A stretch of DNA of 64,000 nt from Dirofilaria immitis (GCA_024305405.1 JAKNDB010000098.1:2073501-2137500); one strand, 5' to 3'; shown: positions 37,029-50,929, counted from the stretch's first letter. The notes: a model not told the origin generated them from the letters alone. Translations and numbers: made by a program.

Positions 37029-39912
37029 ATGGATCGATTATCGTTTGAAATTTATCAAAAATTTGGTGTATGGCCGGACAGTCTCAATCTTAAAGTTACT
37101 TCCTTTATTTCATTTTGTTTTTAAATCTATCTTGTATCATGAAACATTCGTTATTTAATCAAACAAAATAAGCCTTTAGAAATAATTTCGAAAGCAATTC
37201 ATCTGGAATATTTTCATTTTTTTATTTTATCATCCCAATTTTAACGGTACAGTATCAAAGGCAGGAAATTATTTTTAAAAATATTTTATTTTTTTTTTGA
37301 AATGATTGAATTAGAGATGATGCAAACATGGAGTCTGTATGTGAAAAGTACGGAACAAGGGAAACAATATTTAAAGGACTATATTCCTCCAGCTTGTCCA
37401 TCTTCAGTAAAAGTGTATAAGCCTACTCGATTATTGATAAATAATCCGGTAAAGTTATTGTTACAGTTTTTTTATTTGGCAAATTTTTCAGCATTAAATA
37501 AAATAATACATCAATCGCAGAAGTTACTTAGTTTATATATGTTATAATTTGGTATTATATTTTGGAGTATTTCATCCAGAAATATTATCGTCATGGATAC
37601 AATTACAAATGAATAAATTTTTAAAAGATACAATTGAGTTTTATCGTTACGGATTTGGTAGCAAAGTGAGAGATAGGCCAAAATCCGGATCGGTCGGTTA
37701 TGTAATGATTATACACGACTACTATATGTAGGAATAATATTGATGATATCAAACTTATGCCATTTTTCACATTGGAGAATGAGTGTGAAGATTTGATATA
37801 TTCTGTTTCACTTTTCGATAAATTTTTCGGGAATAAATTTTGTTTGTTGTTAATGATCATCATTGCTATATGTTATTTATTATTTGAAATTTTTATCTAT
37901 TTAGAATTACGCTTGATACAAAGTTGATTCGTTGAAATTGTATGGAGTATAATATATTTTCGGGAAACAAATTGCTAAAACTATTTGATATTATAGCATT
38001 CTGATTTATCAGAGTTTGATCAAACAAAAAATATACCGTTTGATTTTCAAACCAAAATTGGCAATATATGGCAAACTTCTCTATCTATAAATCGTTATCT
38101 TGATTTTCGACAAGAAAGAAGCAACTTCAGTCAATCAATGAATCTTCCAATATCTCAAAATGATCAGAATAGTAAGAGAATATTTCACGAATTTATTTAG
38201 GCTAGAAAATTTTCCTATGCCTTATTTGAAAAACATGTAACAAGTGATTTGACAAATGAAAATTTTTTTTTTCTTGTGACAAAAATTTTGGATAAGATGA
38301 ATAAATACGAAATTCAGAAATATGTCAGATGCAAATACCATATAAATCGAGATTTATTATCCCATTGGATATTTTCGCTCACGAAATAAACTTTGGCGCC
38401 GGTGCAGGTAAGGTGTTAAATTTATTTTTATTTTATAAAATTTTGAATTTTATTTTTATTTTTATTCGTTCCAAATTGGAAAAGAATTTTCATGCGCATA
38501 ACTGATAAATCTTCAGAAGCAATGTTAGGGAACTGATGTTTAATATCTTGAAAACACGATTTCAATTTTTCAGTGACAATAATGATACAGTATCTATTAG
38601 AAATTTAAATGAGGTATACTTTCTCATATGCTATGTTTGTTTTATCGAATGATTTATTTACATTTATAAATTTTTTTCTGTTATAGCCATAAGACGTAGT
38701 AATTCACTTCCAAATAATTTTGCGAGTTTTTCTGCACCGGTCAAAAAAGTAATACCAAGCTTGCGAGATTTGTTGAAGCAGAAAAAGTTAAAAAATACGA
38801 CAAGGTTAATAGCAGCATTACCAATTAAGAAAACTTGTTTTTTTTTTTTTAATTCAAGCTTTATTATTTAGAAATTATATAATCGTAATCATCAATATTC
38901 TTGTGTTCGTTTACTCAATTTCCATCATTAAAATATAAATTTATGCAAACTTTTCATTCATCTTCATTTCGTCAACAACATTCATATTCGGAAATATAAT
39001 GGGCATTATCATTCAGTTTAAATTTAGAATCAACAAAGCCAGCAATACTCACAGATCAAAAACAGAATTCCAAAATATTGCAACAAGAAGGAACAGATGA
39101 TTCGATGAAAAATCTTCGACCCATACCTTTGAAAATGATTGAAAAAGAATTTATCCAACTTATTGTTCCGTTCCGGTACGATCATTTAACGAACCAATTA
39201 TCATTATTGTTTTGAATTGTTTTTTTTTTTAACTCTTTCCATTTCTTCCTTTGATAAGTCCCATCTTATATTTTTTTAAAAAAATTATTTTATATATTCT
39301 TTTGCATATAGAAACAGTTCATGCATTGGTTGAGGTTATATGCCACTGTTTTCAGGCCATATATCATTATTTTTGGAAGCAAAGACAGATCAACAAGGAA
39401 CGTACATTGTTCCATTCATTTCTCGAAATTGGTGGATCATGTGAAAATTGTGGACGAATAGATCATACTGAAAATTTTTGCCCAAAAATGCCAAAGTAAT
39501 TGTTGAATTTCTTTCATTCTATGATGTGTAAAAGTTAGAGTAATAAATTGAATATTTAAAAATGAATTGAAGATGAGATAAATACAATAAATTGGAACCA
39601 GTTGGAACCTAATTCTGATCGTTGAATAAATTACACTTATTTATGAATAATTTATTATATTCTAGACTTACTATTTATACATTACGCTTATCCTAATTCC
39701 ATCGTACTAGATTCCATTTCCTATTATAATACATTAAATTACTTTAAACTGTTTCGAAATTTCTTGAAAAATTGTTTAATTGTAGCTATGCAAATCTGCT
39801 GGACAACCTACTGCCAGTGACATATAAATGGACGATCAAAAATGAAGAGACATTTGGGAATCTTCATCGTCAAGATTCATGGGAATCCTTTGATGACGAA
39901 GAAGATAGCTGA
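37029..39912 (+). CDS. Unrecognised protein with C-terminal CCHC zinc knuckle
   Basis: Likely exons: 37029-37094 (MDRLSFEIYQKFGVWPDSLN), about 37315-37448 (MMQTWSLYVKSTEQGKQY), about 37580-37731, about 38000-38171, about 38690-38804 (RRSNSLPNNFASFSAPVKK), 39017-39175, 39356-39495 and 39786-39912. The exon at 39356 holds CENCGRIDHTENFC, which fits the CX2CX4HX4C zinc knuckle found in many RNA-binding proteins. The last exon ends DSWESFDDEEDS and TGA. The last two exons join in phase; earlier junctions do not all agree. In exon 39356 the frame LFLEAKTDQQGTYIVPFISR runs into the zinc knuckle frame if one A is added at 39426-39428, again a missing-base pattern. An RNA-binding role is a guess from the knuckle alone. 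The start is uncertain. Confidence 0.55.
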
Positions 39913-41864
39913 ATATTTTCCATTTCTTTTAATTTTTTATTTATTCCATTTTCTTTAAATTTTAAATAACGGATGATTATCCTTTTTATATTCTATTTTC
40001 TACAGATTTTTTTCTTGTTGACATTTTTAAATGAAATTTTGTAAGATGAAATATTTTGAGAAAAATTCAAAAATCCGTACTCGTTTCTTCTTACAAATAA
40101 GTCTGATGTTATAAACTATGTTTATATTCCTATAAATCTTGATTGATAACCGACAAGTGGCAAATCATCATCATTTTTTTATTTTAACAGAACAATTCTT
40201 GATATCGTTGTTTTCTATTTTGTTGACATTCATAAAAATTGTTATACTTCATTCATTTTTCCAAGTAGATAATTGTCATTCCAAAAAGTATGAGTATATT
40301 TTGTGCTTCATTAGAATATGTTATTTACCTGTATTACATTAATTATGTCAACTATATTTTGTGTCGAAATTTTCTAGAATTTCTTATCAAAAAAAAAAAA
40401 TTGTTTGAAATTCAATTTGGGAGGCATTAGTTTAGACAAAATTTAACCAATGCGGGAATTTTCGAAATATAATTTTCGAAATATAATTGCAATTCGAGTT
40501 TTCCACAGGTAACCATTTCTTTTTTTTTTTTTCAGCAGATTGATTTATGTAGTTAGATGAAGTAATCGAATTGATAGGTAATAAAGAAAATGAAAAAAAA
40601 AAATTAAATGACAAATTACGTCACGATGACGTTTATAGTCTAATCGATTGAAGTCATGAAAATATGAAGTGTTGATTTTTGATCTATCTATTTATCATCG
40701 TTTTCGCTTTGGTTTATTTTTCAACTAGACATACCGAAGAGAGATAATTCATACTAAATTATTCTCAACTTTAGGCTTCTATTTGATCAACTTTAGGCTT
40801 CTATTTGATCATCAAATTTTTATTTCATTATGTGCGAACTATTTATTTAAAAAAAAAAATTATGTGCGAAAAAATTTAATCAAACATCAAAATTGGTACA
40901 TCATCTTGTTACTATCCGTATATCACAAAAATTGACTGCTACTAAATCTAGCGAGTGATAATTTTGCGCAAGACATTGATAAAAAAATGATAATTCAATA
41001 TATCCAAATTTCAGAAAAGGATGCAAAATCTTTTTAAAATGGACTGTCAGAAACAAATGAGTAATACTTTGCATTTTTATTTCCTTTGTTTTTTGTACTT
41101 TCATTTTTCTACCGGAACAATATTTTTATTGTATGAATTAATTTTCGATGTCTGAATTCTGTTTGAAGAGTACATGGATCAATTTGAATCAATTGATAAG
41201 ATAAACATCGTTCTAAAAGTTTTTAAAATTTTTGCTCATTATATTGTCTTCATCGTTTGTGTTTCCCACTATCATTAAGTTTCCGCTATCATGTTTGCAG
41301 AAAAATTCAAAGAATATAACAAACGATTGCTTATTCATACTAAATTTTAATTAATAATTATCTCATTATTCTTTTATATTTTCGGCAAGAAAACAAAAAG
41401 AATTGAGCAGTTATTTCATATTTGATTATTTATTATAGTAGATCAATTCAAACATCAACCGATGATTGTATGATTACATGCCTGACACATTCATCTTCCA
41501 TTTTCTGATGATTCGCTTTTTTTTTTTTTTTTCAAGTAAATTTCTTCAATAAATGAAAATTATAGCTCTGCACTTTCCTATCATTTTTTAAAAAAAAAAA
41601 AAAAAAACTGACCGGTTCATAATATCAATCATTTGAAAATTGCACTCCTATCGAATTCTATTTAAAAATTATACCGTACTTTCAAGCTACGTAATTATGG
41701 AATGAATTTCATAAAAAAAAAAAAAAAAAAAAGAAAAAATGAAAATAAATACGAAATATACAAATTGTTTATTAATATTGAAATTTTGACTGGAATGGAC
41801 TTGTTGCCGGAATATCCGAAATATTGTATAGGTTTGTCTAAATTCATTATCTAACATAAATGAA
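39913..41864. other. Spacer between zinc-knuckle gene and Pao element
   Basis: AT-rich, with long A-runs near 41590 and 41712. The isolated frames (40139-40342 plus, 40901-41104 minus) have no supporting splice sites or resemblance. Confidence 0.5.
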
Positions 41865-42445
41865 TGTTACGATATCTAATGTAAGGAATTATTTATTTTA
41901 ATTCTCCCTTTGTTTCATATGACAATGCCTATATGCAGTGTTTAAAATCTTGTAACGATCGAAGCTTGTACATATTTAAATATTATCCATCTCTTTTCTT
42001 TATTCTGATAACTAAGCCTTTGTATAACTAATCTGTGATAATTTACCACTCATAGCAAAAAGCCAAGGATCACCGATACTGAAAAGAGCTTCTAGCGATT
42101 AGCTGGCATGTTACAAGAAGTAGTTACACGATCAACAAAATCGGCAGACATTTTCCATCCATTGTTACATTATTCGCCTAATTATGCTTATATCTGACAT
42201 CTCCATTATAAAAGGTCTTTATTGGTTGGAGATTTTCGCTACTTACGTTACATCGTCGGTAGTTTCTACAACGCTATATTAATTTTGATTTTACTTTAAT
42301 TATATTCTCTTATTATACTCACCGAATTGCCAATATTGTGTCGATAAGTTCCAATAAAATAAATCACTTATTCCTTGAAGCAATCAGCAGTCAACCTAAG
42401 AATCTCTCATCGCTACAATAAATTGCAATAATTCAAATCAACGAT
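41865..42445 (+). repeat. 5' LTR of the Pao element
   Basis: The right two thirds (42058-42440) are almost identical to 51902-52301, differing by a few bases and one A. The left part (41865-42050) is only loosely similar to 51706-51900. Weak similarity continues past 42445 to about 42510, so the exact right border is uncertain. Confidence 0.75.
42207..42213 (+). promoter_or_regulatory. TATA box of the 5' LTR
   Basis: TATAAAA followed by GGTC; the equivalent in the 3' LTR is 52060-52066. An AATAAA polyadenylation signal follows 146 bases later (42353-42358; 52207-52212 in the 3' LTR), the usual order in an LTR. Confidence 0.6.
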
Positions 42446-42839
42446 TCGAATCAATGGAGGAGAAACTTCTTTGCTATCAAATTCAAATAATCAAAGAGGA
42501 GAATTTTCTATTCTTCCACTAAACACTATCCTCATTAATCCAATCAAATCGAATCAACAAAGATTTGCAAGATTTTTCTGGTGTGAGGTACAATGTCGAC
42601 TTTATCAAGCAAATGAGTCCAACTAATAATAGAGCGATTCCAAAACTTCTCGAAAACGTTAAGGGATTCTGCCTAACAGGCCTAAATTAAAATTTATTTA
42701 AAGAAGAAGTACGCAAACAATACGGAAGCAAAAACGAATTGTTAAAGACACTTCGACGCGTACATACAATACGTTAGAAACGACCAGGATACCGAATAAC
42801 ACTCTCAACAAAGAAGAAAGGAGAGAAAGATAAATGAGA

Positions 42840-43770
42840 AGAAATGATCAATAATGAACAAGGTACATTAAATTTGATAAACAGTGATAAAGAAATTATT
42901 ACTCTGACTATTATAATAATTCGAATTAGCAATCCAACGACTAAATCTAAAGGTTATTAAAGAACTACCCTTATTGATACGCTAACAATTAGTTATAATT
43001 CCACTATAAATTTACTGTAGTTATCATTAACAACATTTAATGGCGATCCAAAAATGTGGAATAAATTTTGAAGTAGCTTCGATGCAGTTCTTTTAACATC
43101 TCCAGGGAATCTTAGCTATTCAGAAACTCACCTGTTTAATCCCATGATCAAGAGGAGAAGCCATTACAATCAATTGAAGGATATGACATCGCTCCTGAAA
43201 ATTATGGACTCATAATGCAAGTTCTGACTGATAATTTGATAAATCTCTCATTATAAAAAAATCTCTATATAACAAATTCATTCTATCAAACGAAATAATG
43301 AGGAATGGAAATCAATCGTAAAAGCGATAGAAGCTATATTTTTGGATTTTAGACAAATGTATCAATTAAAATTAGAAAAGGAAATTTGGACCGTTAATAA
43401 CTTCCAACGATTCGTAATGAAATTTGTTCAAAGGAGTGGAAAAGTGGAAAAGTCAGTAGAAGCTAAATTCAGTGAAAAAAGATAAGACTAAATCCATTTA
43501 ATAGTACGAAGGAGAAATCTCCGCATTCCATCATAAATCAGTTCAACCATCCACTTAAAGTTTCTTCATTCGAAAGCTAACTCTAGAAATTTAGCAAGGA
43601 AAAAAACTTGTGCATTTTGTAACCAGGATAATTGGGACAGCTAAATCAACCAATCAATTCTATTTATAAACAACGAAATCATTATTTTAAAAAAGCAACA
43701 AATTTTTCAAATATCTTCGAACAGGACATACTGAATATGATTGCAAACGTTTGTGTAATTGGGTATTTAG
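42840..43770 (+). pseudogene. Pao gag remnant 1
   Basis: The segment at 43040-43100 reads FNGDPKMWNKF, a stop, then SSFDAV. This matches the conserved (P)xFxGDPxxWxxFW motif of Pao gag (Pfam DUF1759). Upstream sequence resembles the gag N-terminal region of remnant 2, and a Cys-containing stretch near 43618 may be a zinc-knuckle remnant. Multiple stops make it non-coding. It lies about 400 bp after the 5' LTR, the expected place for gag. Confidence 0.65.
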
Positions 43771-46420
43771 AATACTCCTACTTCTATTACTAATGCGATC
43801 AGTTTTCTTTCCTAGAGTGTTCTTTTTCCAGTAACTTTTCTAATTGCTTTTTTATTAAGCCAATCAGTTTTCCGTGTAATCCTCCACTTCATGGAGCTTT
43901 TGGTGTAGTACTTTCCCAAATTATTTCTCTGATTATCCAGAAATTTTTTAGTTAGCGGCATATTTCATGATGATTTTAAAGATTAATTGAAATTGACTTG
44001 AATCATCACATAAAATTAGTTTAGGATATTCTTGTCATACGCGCAACCTTCTAAATACGTGCATGAAACCTTCTGATAAATTATCTATCACTTATAGAGG
44101 TACAGCATCTCTTAATTAGTCTAGTTTTATTTTTCATAGAAGCAGACCTAGATAACTCAATCTAATGTTTTCGAATGTTCGGGATCGTTTGAATCGTGTA
44201 TCTGGTAAGATCGTATTTGGTTGTATCTGGTTAAGTCTATCTGGTTAACAATTACAGATATTCGGAATGATTTTGAGCGTCTGATTTTGAGCGTTTGTAT
44301 TTGTTTGTAACTCGCTTAACTTCAATTCGGCCGTTAAGGATCCAATTCCTTTCTCATTTCTGATAGTGAATGAATAATGTGCGTGGTATAATTTTTATTC
44401 TTGATCTCTCTGTATGAGAAGTTCAATTATGAGGACATGCCTTCGATGATATACTAAACTTCTTAGCAATTTGCTACCAATAACCTTTCTTAATGTTCCT
44501 TTCGTTAGACCGATTATCATCTGTTCGTATACTTCTCCGTTCCAAGAGACCCTTCAAAATTATATTTCTCCATTTCATTTCATGTTCAGCTAGAAATTCG
44601 GTCAGCTGTGTTTCTCGTTTCACTAAGGTTTAGAAAACTAATTGAAATTGACTAGCATTATCACTTTTTAGAATTATTTCTGGAGAGCCGCGTCGTGGGA
44701 CAAATCTTCTGAAAACATTCAAGAAACTTTCTACAGATAAACTACCACAAGTTTTTTCAAAGAAAAATTGTTAGTGTCTATTGAGATTTTTTTCGATAAG
44801 TAACGAAATCTTGTTTTCAAAATTTGAAGAAATTGTTTCCAACAACTTTGAAAGAAATTTGTGATTTTCTCTCAAGAGAACACAAAACTATACATTTCAT
44901 TTTTTTTTGTTCCTAAAATTTTATCACATGAAAAAGTTGTTTATCTATTATCTGCTTAAACATCTTTATCGATGAATCAATATTATTGGTTTTTAAATTT
45001 TCTTAGTAACTGGATGGCAATCGTGGCTTCGGACAGTGTTGTTGTTGTTGTTATTGTTGTTATAGCAACAGCATTAATAATATTTTTAGTACTATTATCA
45101 ATTTTGCCATTTCATGCGAAGTTAATTCGATCAATTTTGATATTTGTTTAATCTGAAACAAATAAAAAAATATAAATTAATAATAAAATAAGGCTCTCTT
45201 TCTTAATATTGGAAAGTTCAATTCGAAAGTCACATGTTCATTTCAGTTCGGAAATATAGTTCGACACAGTTCAACAGTTTGATAGCAGCAGTTCGACGTA
45301 ATTTTACAAGAACAACAGTTTCGGAGACAATTCGACGCAACAGGAGCCACAGTTCAAAGACACGAGAAAAGCAGTGGATCTAATTGAAATTATCAAACGT
45401 TATCACTTAGAATTATTTCTGAATAGCCAGTCGTGTGACAAATCTTCTGATAACATTCTAATTAGAAATTTTCTGCAGATAAACTATCTACTTCTAAATG
45501 CACCGCTCCAGTAGCAAAATATGTAAATAAGCATTCCATCATTTGCATTCCATGCATTTATTCAAAACTTTTTTAACTTTCTATTCCTTTTCTAGGTTTT
45601 GGATACCCAGTTAAAGGTTTTGGAATCCTTAAGCTTGAAATCTTATGAGCCGTCCCAGCATGAAACATTTCTTTATGTTGCCGTTGTATAATGATTTCGA
45701 TTATGCGATTATGTCCAGGATGATACATGGGATGTAAGCTTTGTTCGTCTAATTCTGAGCTTTTTAGACTTTGATTTCCATACTCTTTCTTCATAGTATA
45801 GATTCCATTTAATAACTTTCTCCTTCCGTTAATCCATTCGATTGGGATTAATAAAACATAGCTAGTTCATAATCGTCTTCATTGAGCCGATTCAAAATTC
45901 GTAATGAAGTTTTTTTTTAATCAAGGAATTCTTTGGTTGGTTATTAAAGTTAAGAATTTCAAAACCTATGCTATTGCTTTTATCAATCTCGTCTATTTGC
46001 TGAATCTTGTTGCGTCAATTAGTTTAAGAGTTGTTAACAGTAATATATATCAGCAGCAATCTTCTGATCTTGTTCTTCGCTTTCATTTTCATTGTAATTT
46101 TGATTGAAATTGTACTTCTCACTGTCGCCAATCTGACTTTTCCTTTGTTAATCAATCTGGTCTTTTCCACCATAATTCGAATCTTGTAAGTTGAAGAGGA
46201 GAGGTTTCTCTTGTAGATATATCTGCTATATTAAATTCATTTGGAATACAACGAAATGAGAACATTGCTTCTCATATTTCTTCAATCAGTAGCGATTTTG
46301 GATGAATTTTGGTAATAGATAAGAACGTTTTTTATCCAGGAGTAGCATGTACTCTTATGAGTACCGCTAATAACTCAAATCTTGGAATAGATAAACCTTT
46401 GAGAGGAGCAATTCGTGACT
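43770..46420 (-). pseudogene. Antisense Pao pol remnant with repeated integrase segments
   Basis: Read on the minus strand from the high end: 46420-46110 reads SRIAPLKGLSIPRFELLAVL and, further on, FRCIPNEFNIADISTRETSP, typical of the Pao region after reverse transcriptase. 45794-45573 reads HPMYHPGHNRIIEIIIQRQH, the zinc-binding integrase N-terminus. Then come three integrase-core segments at 45520-45385 (AVHLEVDSLSAENF), 44770-44640 (SFLNVFRRFVPRRGSPEIIL, then SDNASQF) and 44110-43985. C-terminal core segments follow at about 44600-44450 and 43930-43770 (TTPKAP, a stop, then SGGLHGKLIGLIKK). Integrase cuts and joins element DNA into the host chromosome. Stops, frame breaks and the tandem partial copies show it is dead. 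Confidence 0.72.
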
Positions 46421-46499
46421 TAGCAATTCGTGACAACGAAGCTTCCTTATCCTGAATAACGTACTTTGACTTTTCCATACAATTGATTAAATTCATTCA

Positions 46500-49200
46500 A
46501 TTGTGTCAATTGTGCATTTAATTAAAAACTGTTAAAAGCAAATTTTAATTTCACTTTTCATTTCAAATGGAAAACATATGTCCGATTTTGGCCTTGGACA
46601 ATAGTTTCTTGTTGAAGTTTGCATAAAATTACGCTGAACATAGTACGCTTTATAGCTCACAAAAAAATATACAGTATTTTCCAGCTTATATTCATGTACA
46701 ACATACATATAATTACAATCCTTGTTCCATTCTTATGCATTTATCTTTATCTAAATTCACTCCCGAAATAAAAAATAAAAGACTGAGACATGCTATTTAA
46801 CAAAATTACATCTAAATCTGTGTGAAACAATTTAATTTTTAAATGAAAAGTAATTTGGCATGATAAATCAATCTGTACAAATAGAAGTGTATGAGTTAAA
46901 CACACAGATAATAACGGAAAAGTAAAATAGTTTAACGATCAAAATTTGTTACGTAATTATATAGTGTTTAGAAATTTGAAACAAAAAAGTATCGCCAAAA
47001 TTGATCATTGAAAAATATTATTGAAACAAAACGTTTCAATAATTTAAGCACGACATATAATAATCTATTTCTCTTCATCTAAATTCCATTTATCTTTATC
47101 TAAAGTAGTTCCGCTTACTGTTTCCAAGTTGAAATTAAAAGGCACAAAAATGAATTTCTGCTTAAAATGGCTGCTTAAAATTTTTAATCTCATTTTTCTA
47201 CTCTTCTTCGCTTTCAAGTTTCTGAAGCATTTGGCAACTCAAATAGTAATAAATTTAGTAATTTTAATTATTCTTTTACAGCTCGAAACTACTCTTTTTT
47301 TGATACTTAGTACTTTCTTAACAAGAAATTTTTTTTTCATATGAATTTTTGAAAGTTCTGATGAGAGAACTATACAAATTACAGAAGGACATTATGTGCC
47401 TAATACTACCAGAAATCAAGTTGCAAGTTGAGTAGGATTTGTAGCGGATCTTTTTATTGTGGAAATGTGTGTGTTTCAAATTCTATTGCAATTATGCTAA
47501 ATGTTTGCTCCCAGCTGCTGAGATTACAGCTTTCGGTTTTTTTTGATAAATTCATGTCAAAAATATATTTCGTTATGACTATATATTACATATTATTTTA
47601 TAAATTGGAAGTGAGCGGAACAAATTGATAAATATTTTGCGCACATTTTGTCAATCAATTTTGTTTGTTCAGGTTTTTCAATTTTTTTTGGATAAAAACA
47701 ACCGCATAATGAACTTGTCTTGATATCCAATTTTTTCTAATTTGATATCAAACAAGTCTCAATTAAAGTAATTATAAAACTCAGAGAATTCAAATAATAC
47801 ACAAAGGAAAGATAAATTAAACGAAGAGCAAGTACATTTATCATAGTTCAGTACTTTTTATTATACAGAAATTTGAAAATAGGAAATTTCTAGAAGCCTG
47901 TTCTTGGAAAAAATTTATTTATATATGCTTTAAGGATTTGAAAATGATTTGAGATTGTATTCTGTGTTATTTGTTGACAACAGCGTCTGAGTAGTTTTCA
48001 AAAGTTAAGGATTAATTTCGACATGTTTCAGATAAGCCCTCTTAACAATGTTTTAAATACTTCAATATATGATATTCACATTTCTGTAACTTCGATATTC
48101 ACATTTCTGTAACTGACACATTTTTTGGATGGGATATAAGACTGTTTTTTCATTACTTTTAAAAGAAATCTTGTAAGTAGTTATAGATGAATCGCTCTGG
48201 TCCTCTATATTATTTGAATGCGTCATAGTTTCGGAGCAGTTGAAAAAAAAATGTAAAATTGTTTTTGTAGCTCTCGAAAAAGGGTATCGTCCGTCAGTTC
48301 ACCGTAATTACTATGCATCTTTTTCTGTTTTTGTTTTTAACACCGCACAATAACTAGCTCTAGAATATTAATAATCATTATTTAGACCAGAACTCATATA
48401 ATTAAATAATATTTCATTCAATTCGTTTTCTTTTGTATTCATCGAATATTATAGTTTTATTAAACTGATTGAATTCAATGAGTTTTTCTGTCGAAATACT
48501 TGTTTATAATATTCTTGATGAAAATGATTTCAAATGCGATTACTTCATAATGAATATATTTCGTTCAGCACTTTTGAATCGGTCTTTGAATAGAATTTAT
48601 TGTTCCTTAGATATGAAAATTAAAAAATCTGGCAAATGCTTGGAAACGATGCAATGATTGATTAATTTTCTAATGTGTTTTCGCAAAAAAAAAAAAACGT
48701 TTTATTGTAAAGTATATATAAACTGGCAATAGTTGCAATAATTATCGCTTTACATGCATCTCTGTATATTATCCGAATACGTGCTTAATTGTAGTATGCA
48801 GGTTAATATCGCATGTTAAATTGTACTCTTCCAGATTTCAAACTTCCCATCTTTTTTAAGCATATTTCTGAAACTCCGCGAAAAAGATTCCGATTACAGC
48901 ATTCACAACCTTTTTTTCTTGTCGTTGAAAACAAATTTATTTTTATAGATAAATAAGATTCGCATCCAACCCATATTTTGACGCGTCAGGTCATGGATAA
49001 CTTGTGCAATCGCTTTCTTATATATATCCTTCGGCTTATCGACCTTGGATGGATTGATCTCATTCTATTGATCGGTGAGTAATCGTGTGCTTTGATTGGG
49101 AACATTTTTATATCTATTCCCTTTAGCTTACTGATCTCATATTTTGGCGGGCTGTTTACATCAATGTCTTTTTAACATTTTTATCTATATACAACTATTT
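46500..49200. other. Internal region of the Pao block without recognised coding remnants
   Basis: Frames such as 47129-47344 and 47428-47628 are hydrophobic and AT-rich and show no resemblance to Pao proteins. The region may be host DNA between nested insertions or fully decayed element sequence. Confidence 0.4.
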
Positions 49201-49229
49201 ACATGCTTCGGCTTTCGCTGGCATGCAAA

Positions 49230-50160
49230 AGAAATTAGAAGCTCTTCTCAAATGAGGTCAAAGTAATAGATCTGACGCCGTTGGAGAAATGCTGACCATA
49301 GAAGAAACCCGCCGTACGAGGCTCGAAAAGAATTATTGGAAAAAATTAATGCGTCTGCACATTGGAGCACTCGAAATTATTAATACTAATTGTAACCAAT
49401 ATATTCACCAAGTTCCAACACCTAACAAACAACAAGAGAAAGATAAATACGCCTAAATGGTCGATGATAAAAAGGATATTTTAAATTTAATAAGTGAAGG
49501 TAGAGAAGTTATTATAACTTTAACTACATATATAGGTGACTCAGAGTTAGCACTCCAACGCCTTTAAACATAGCAAAATAAAGGAGCAACAAACTCAAAT
49601 ACCTATTGTTCAACAGTTAAATTACCCCAACTACTACTTCCTACTTTCAGAGGAAATCCAAAATTGTTGAGAGGATTATGGAGTAGTTACTAATACGATA
49701 TACCGCGGCACCTCTATTTTTACGCAGTCTATTTACGAAATATACGAAATATCCAAAAATTGAATTATTTAATCGCATGTCTAAAAGGATATGTATTGTT
49801 GGCAGAAAATTATGATATGATACGAAAAGTTCTTATTGAAAAATTTGGCAATCATACATCGTTAAAATATCGTTCAACAGTCATTTACATCTTATCAAGA
49901 AGGATAACCGAAAATGGAAGAGAAAGTATGTCGAAAGTATCGAACGAATACTTCGTCAACTTGAAGCGATGGGCGAAAACCTTGAAAAATCTAGTGTTAA
50001 AATCATCATTGAAAATAAGCTGCTCACCTGGATTCCGGACAAAGTATATCAATAAAAGGAATAACAAGAAATTTGGTCAGTAGCTAAACTAAGACAACTT
50101 TTAGCAAAATTGATTCAAAGAAATGAAGAAGTAACAAAAGCCAGCCTCTCGACATAATCA
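49230..50160 (+). pseudogene. Pao gag remnant 2
   Basis: Starts near MQKKLEALL with stops, continues EETRRTRLEKNYWKKL, then LPTFRGNPKLLRGLW, the DUF1759 signature, then LIACLKG and MIRKVLIEKFGNHTS, ending near ENKLLTWIPDKVYQ-like sequence in a shifted frame. It is better preserved than remnant 1 but has stops and at least two frame changes. A further 300 bp may belong to it. Confidence 0.72.
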
Positions 50161-50544
50161 AAAGACAACGAAAAGTAAGATTAATTCACGATATTTTTCA
50201 GAAGAAACTTTGGCTCTAACTGTAACGACTCCGTAAACATATAACTGCAAAACAAAAGCTAATGCGAAGGAACAAGTAAAATTCAAAGACCTTCTATTTT
50301 TGTAATAAGAATCATTGGAAGAATGCCCATGAACAAAGAATGCAGCGATTGAAAGAAAATAATGCCTGGCTAAATTGTCTTCAACCGGAACATACGACAA
50401 TCAATTACAAGGAATTCTATTTCTTAATTCTTACGATTTCTTCAATTTTCTTGTCTCACTCACTTGAAAGACGAACCTCAAACTTGAGTGACTAAACTTT
50501 TATTATGACAAATTTGATAATAAAACAACACATCGACTGCAATC

Positions 50545-50860
50545 AATCATAGAAATTTAATAATATCAATAAAACAAGTTTAGTAACGATAATATAACTC
50601 AAGTGATAAATGAGAACAAATAATGCCTGATATGATTGCCCTATTGAAGCGAATCTTTAGAAATGTTTTTGGTGCTCATACAAGAAAAAAAGAATCCTGG
50701 TACAGTAATGGAGCTGCAAGAAATAGCGTATGGGAAAATTTATTAGCGTGTAGGAAATTAAGTACTTTTTGGAGCTTTTAGTTTGCATTTACATCATGCA
50801 CAACATATACCAAGCAATATTAAATCCAGAACAAAGGAATAGTTGATTCTCTGCTTCCCA
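50545..50860 (+). repeat. Dispersed repeat, copy 3
   Basis: Best-preserved member of the family also seen at 4655-4960 and 15767-15960: ATCAATAAAACAAGTTTAG, GATAATATAACTCAAG, TTGAAGCGAATCTT, AATCCTGGTACAG. It sits between gag remnant 2 and the integrase tail. Confidence 0.45.
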
Positions 50861-50929
50861 TCACGATTTCAGCGACATTCCATTAAATAAGTACTAAGAA
50901 AGAAATAAATATTGGTCATATATTAGCAA

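Noticed and set aside
47129..47628. Two hydrophobic plus-strand frames inside the Pao region
   Set aside because: Composition follows AT-rich sequence; no splice sites, no Pao resemblance, no conserved motif.
49885..50067. Minus-strand frame over gag remnant 2
   Set aside because: Antisense shadow of the gag sequence, which is clearly recognisable on the plus strand.
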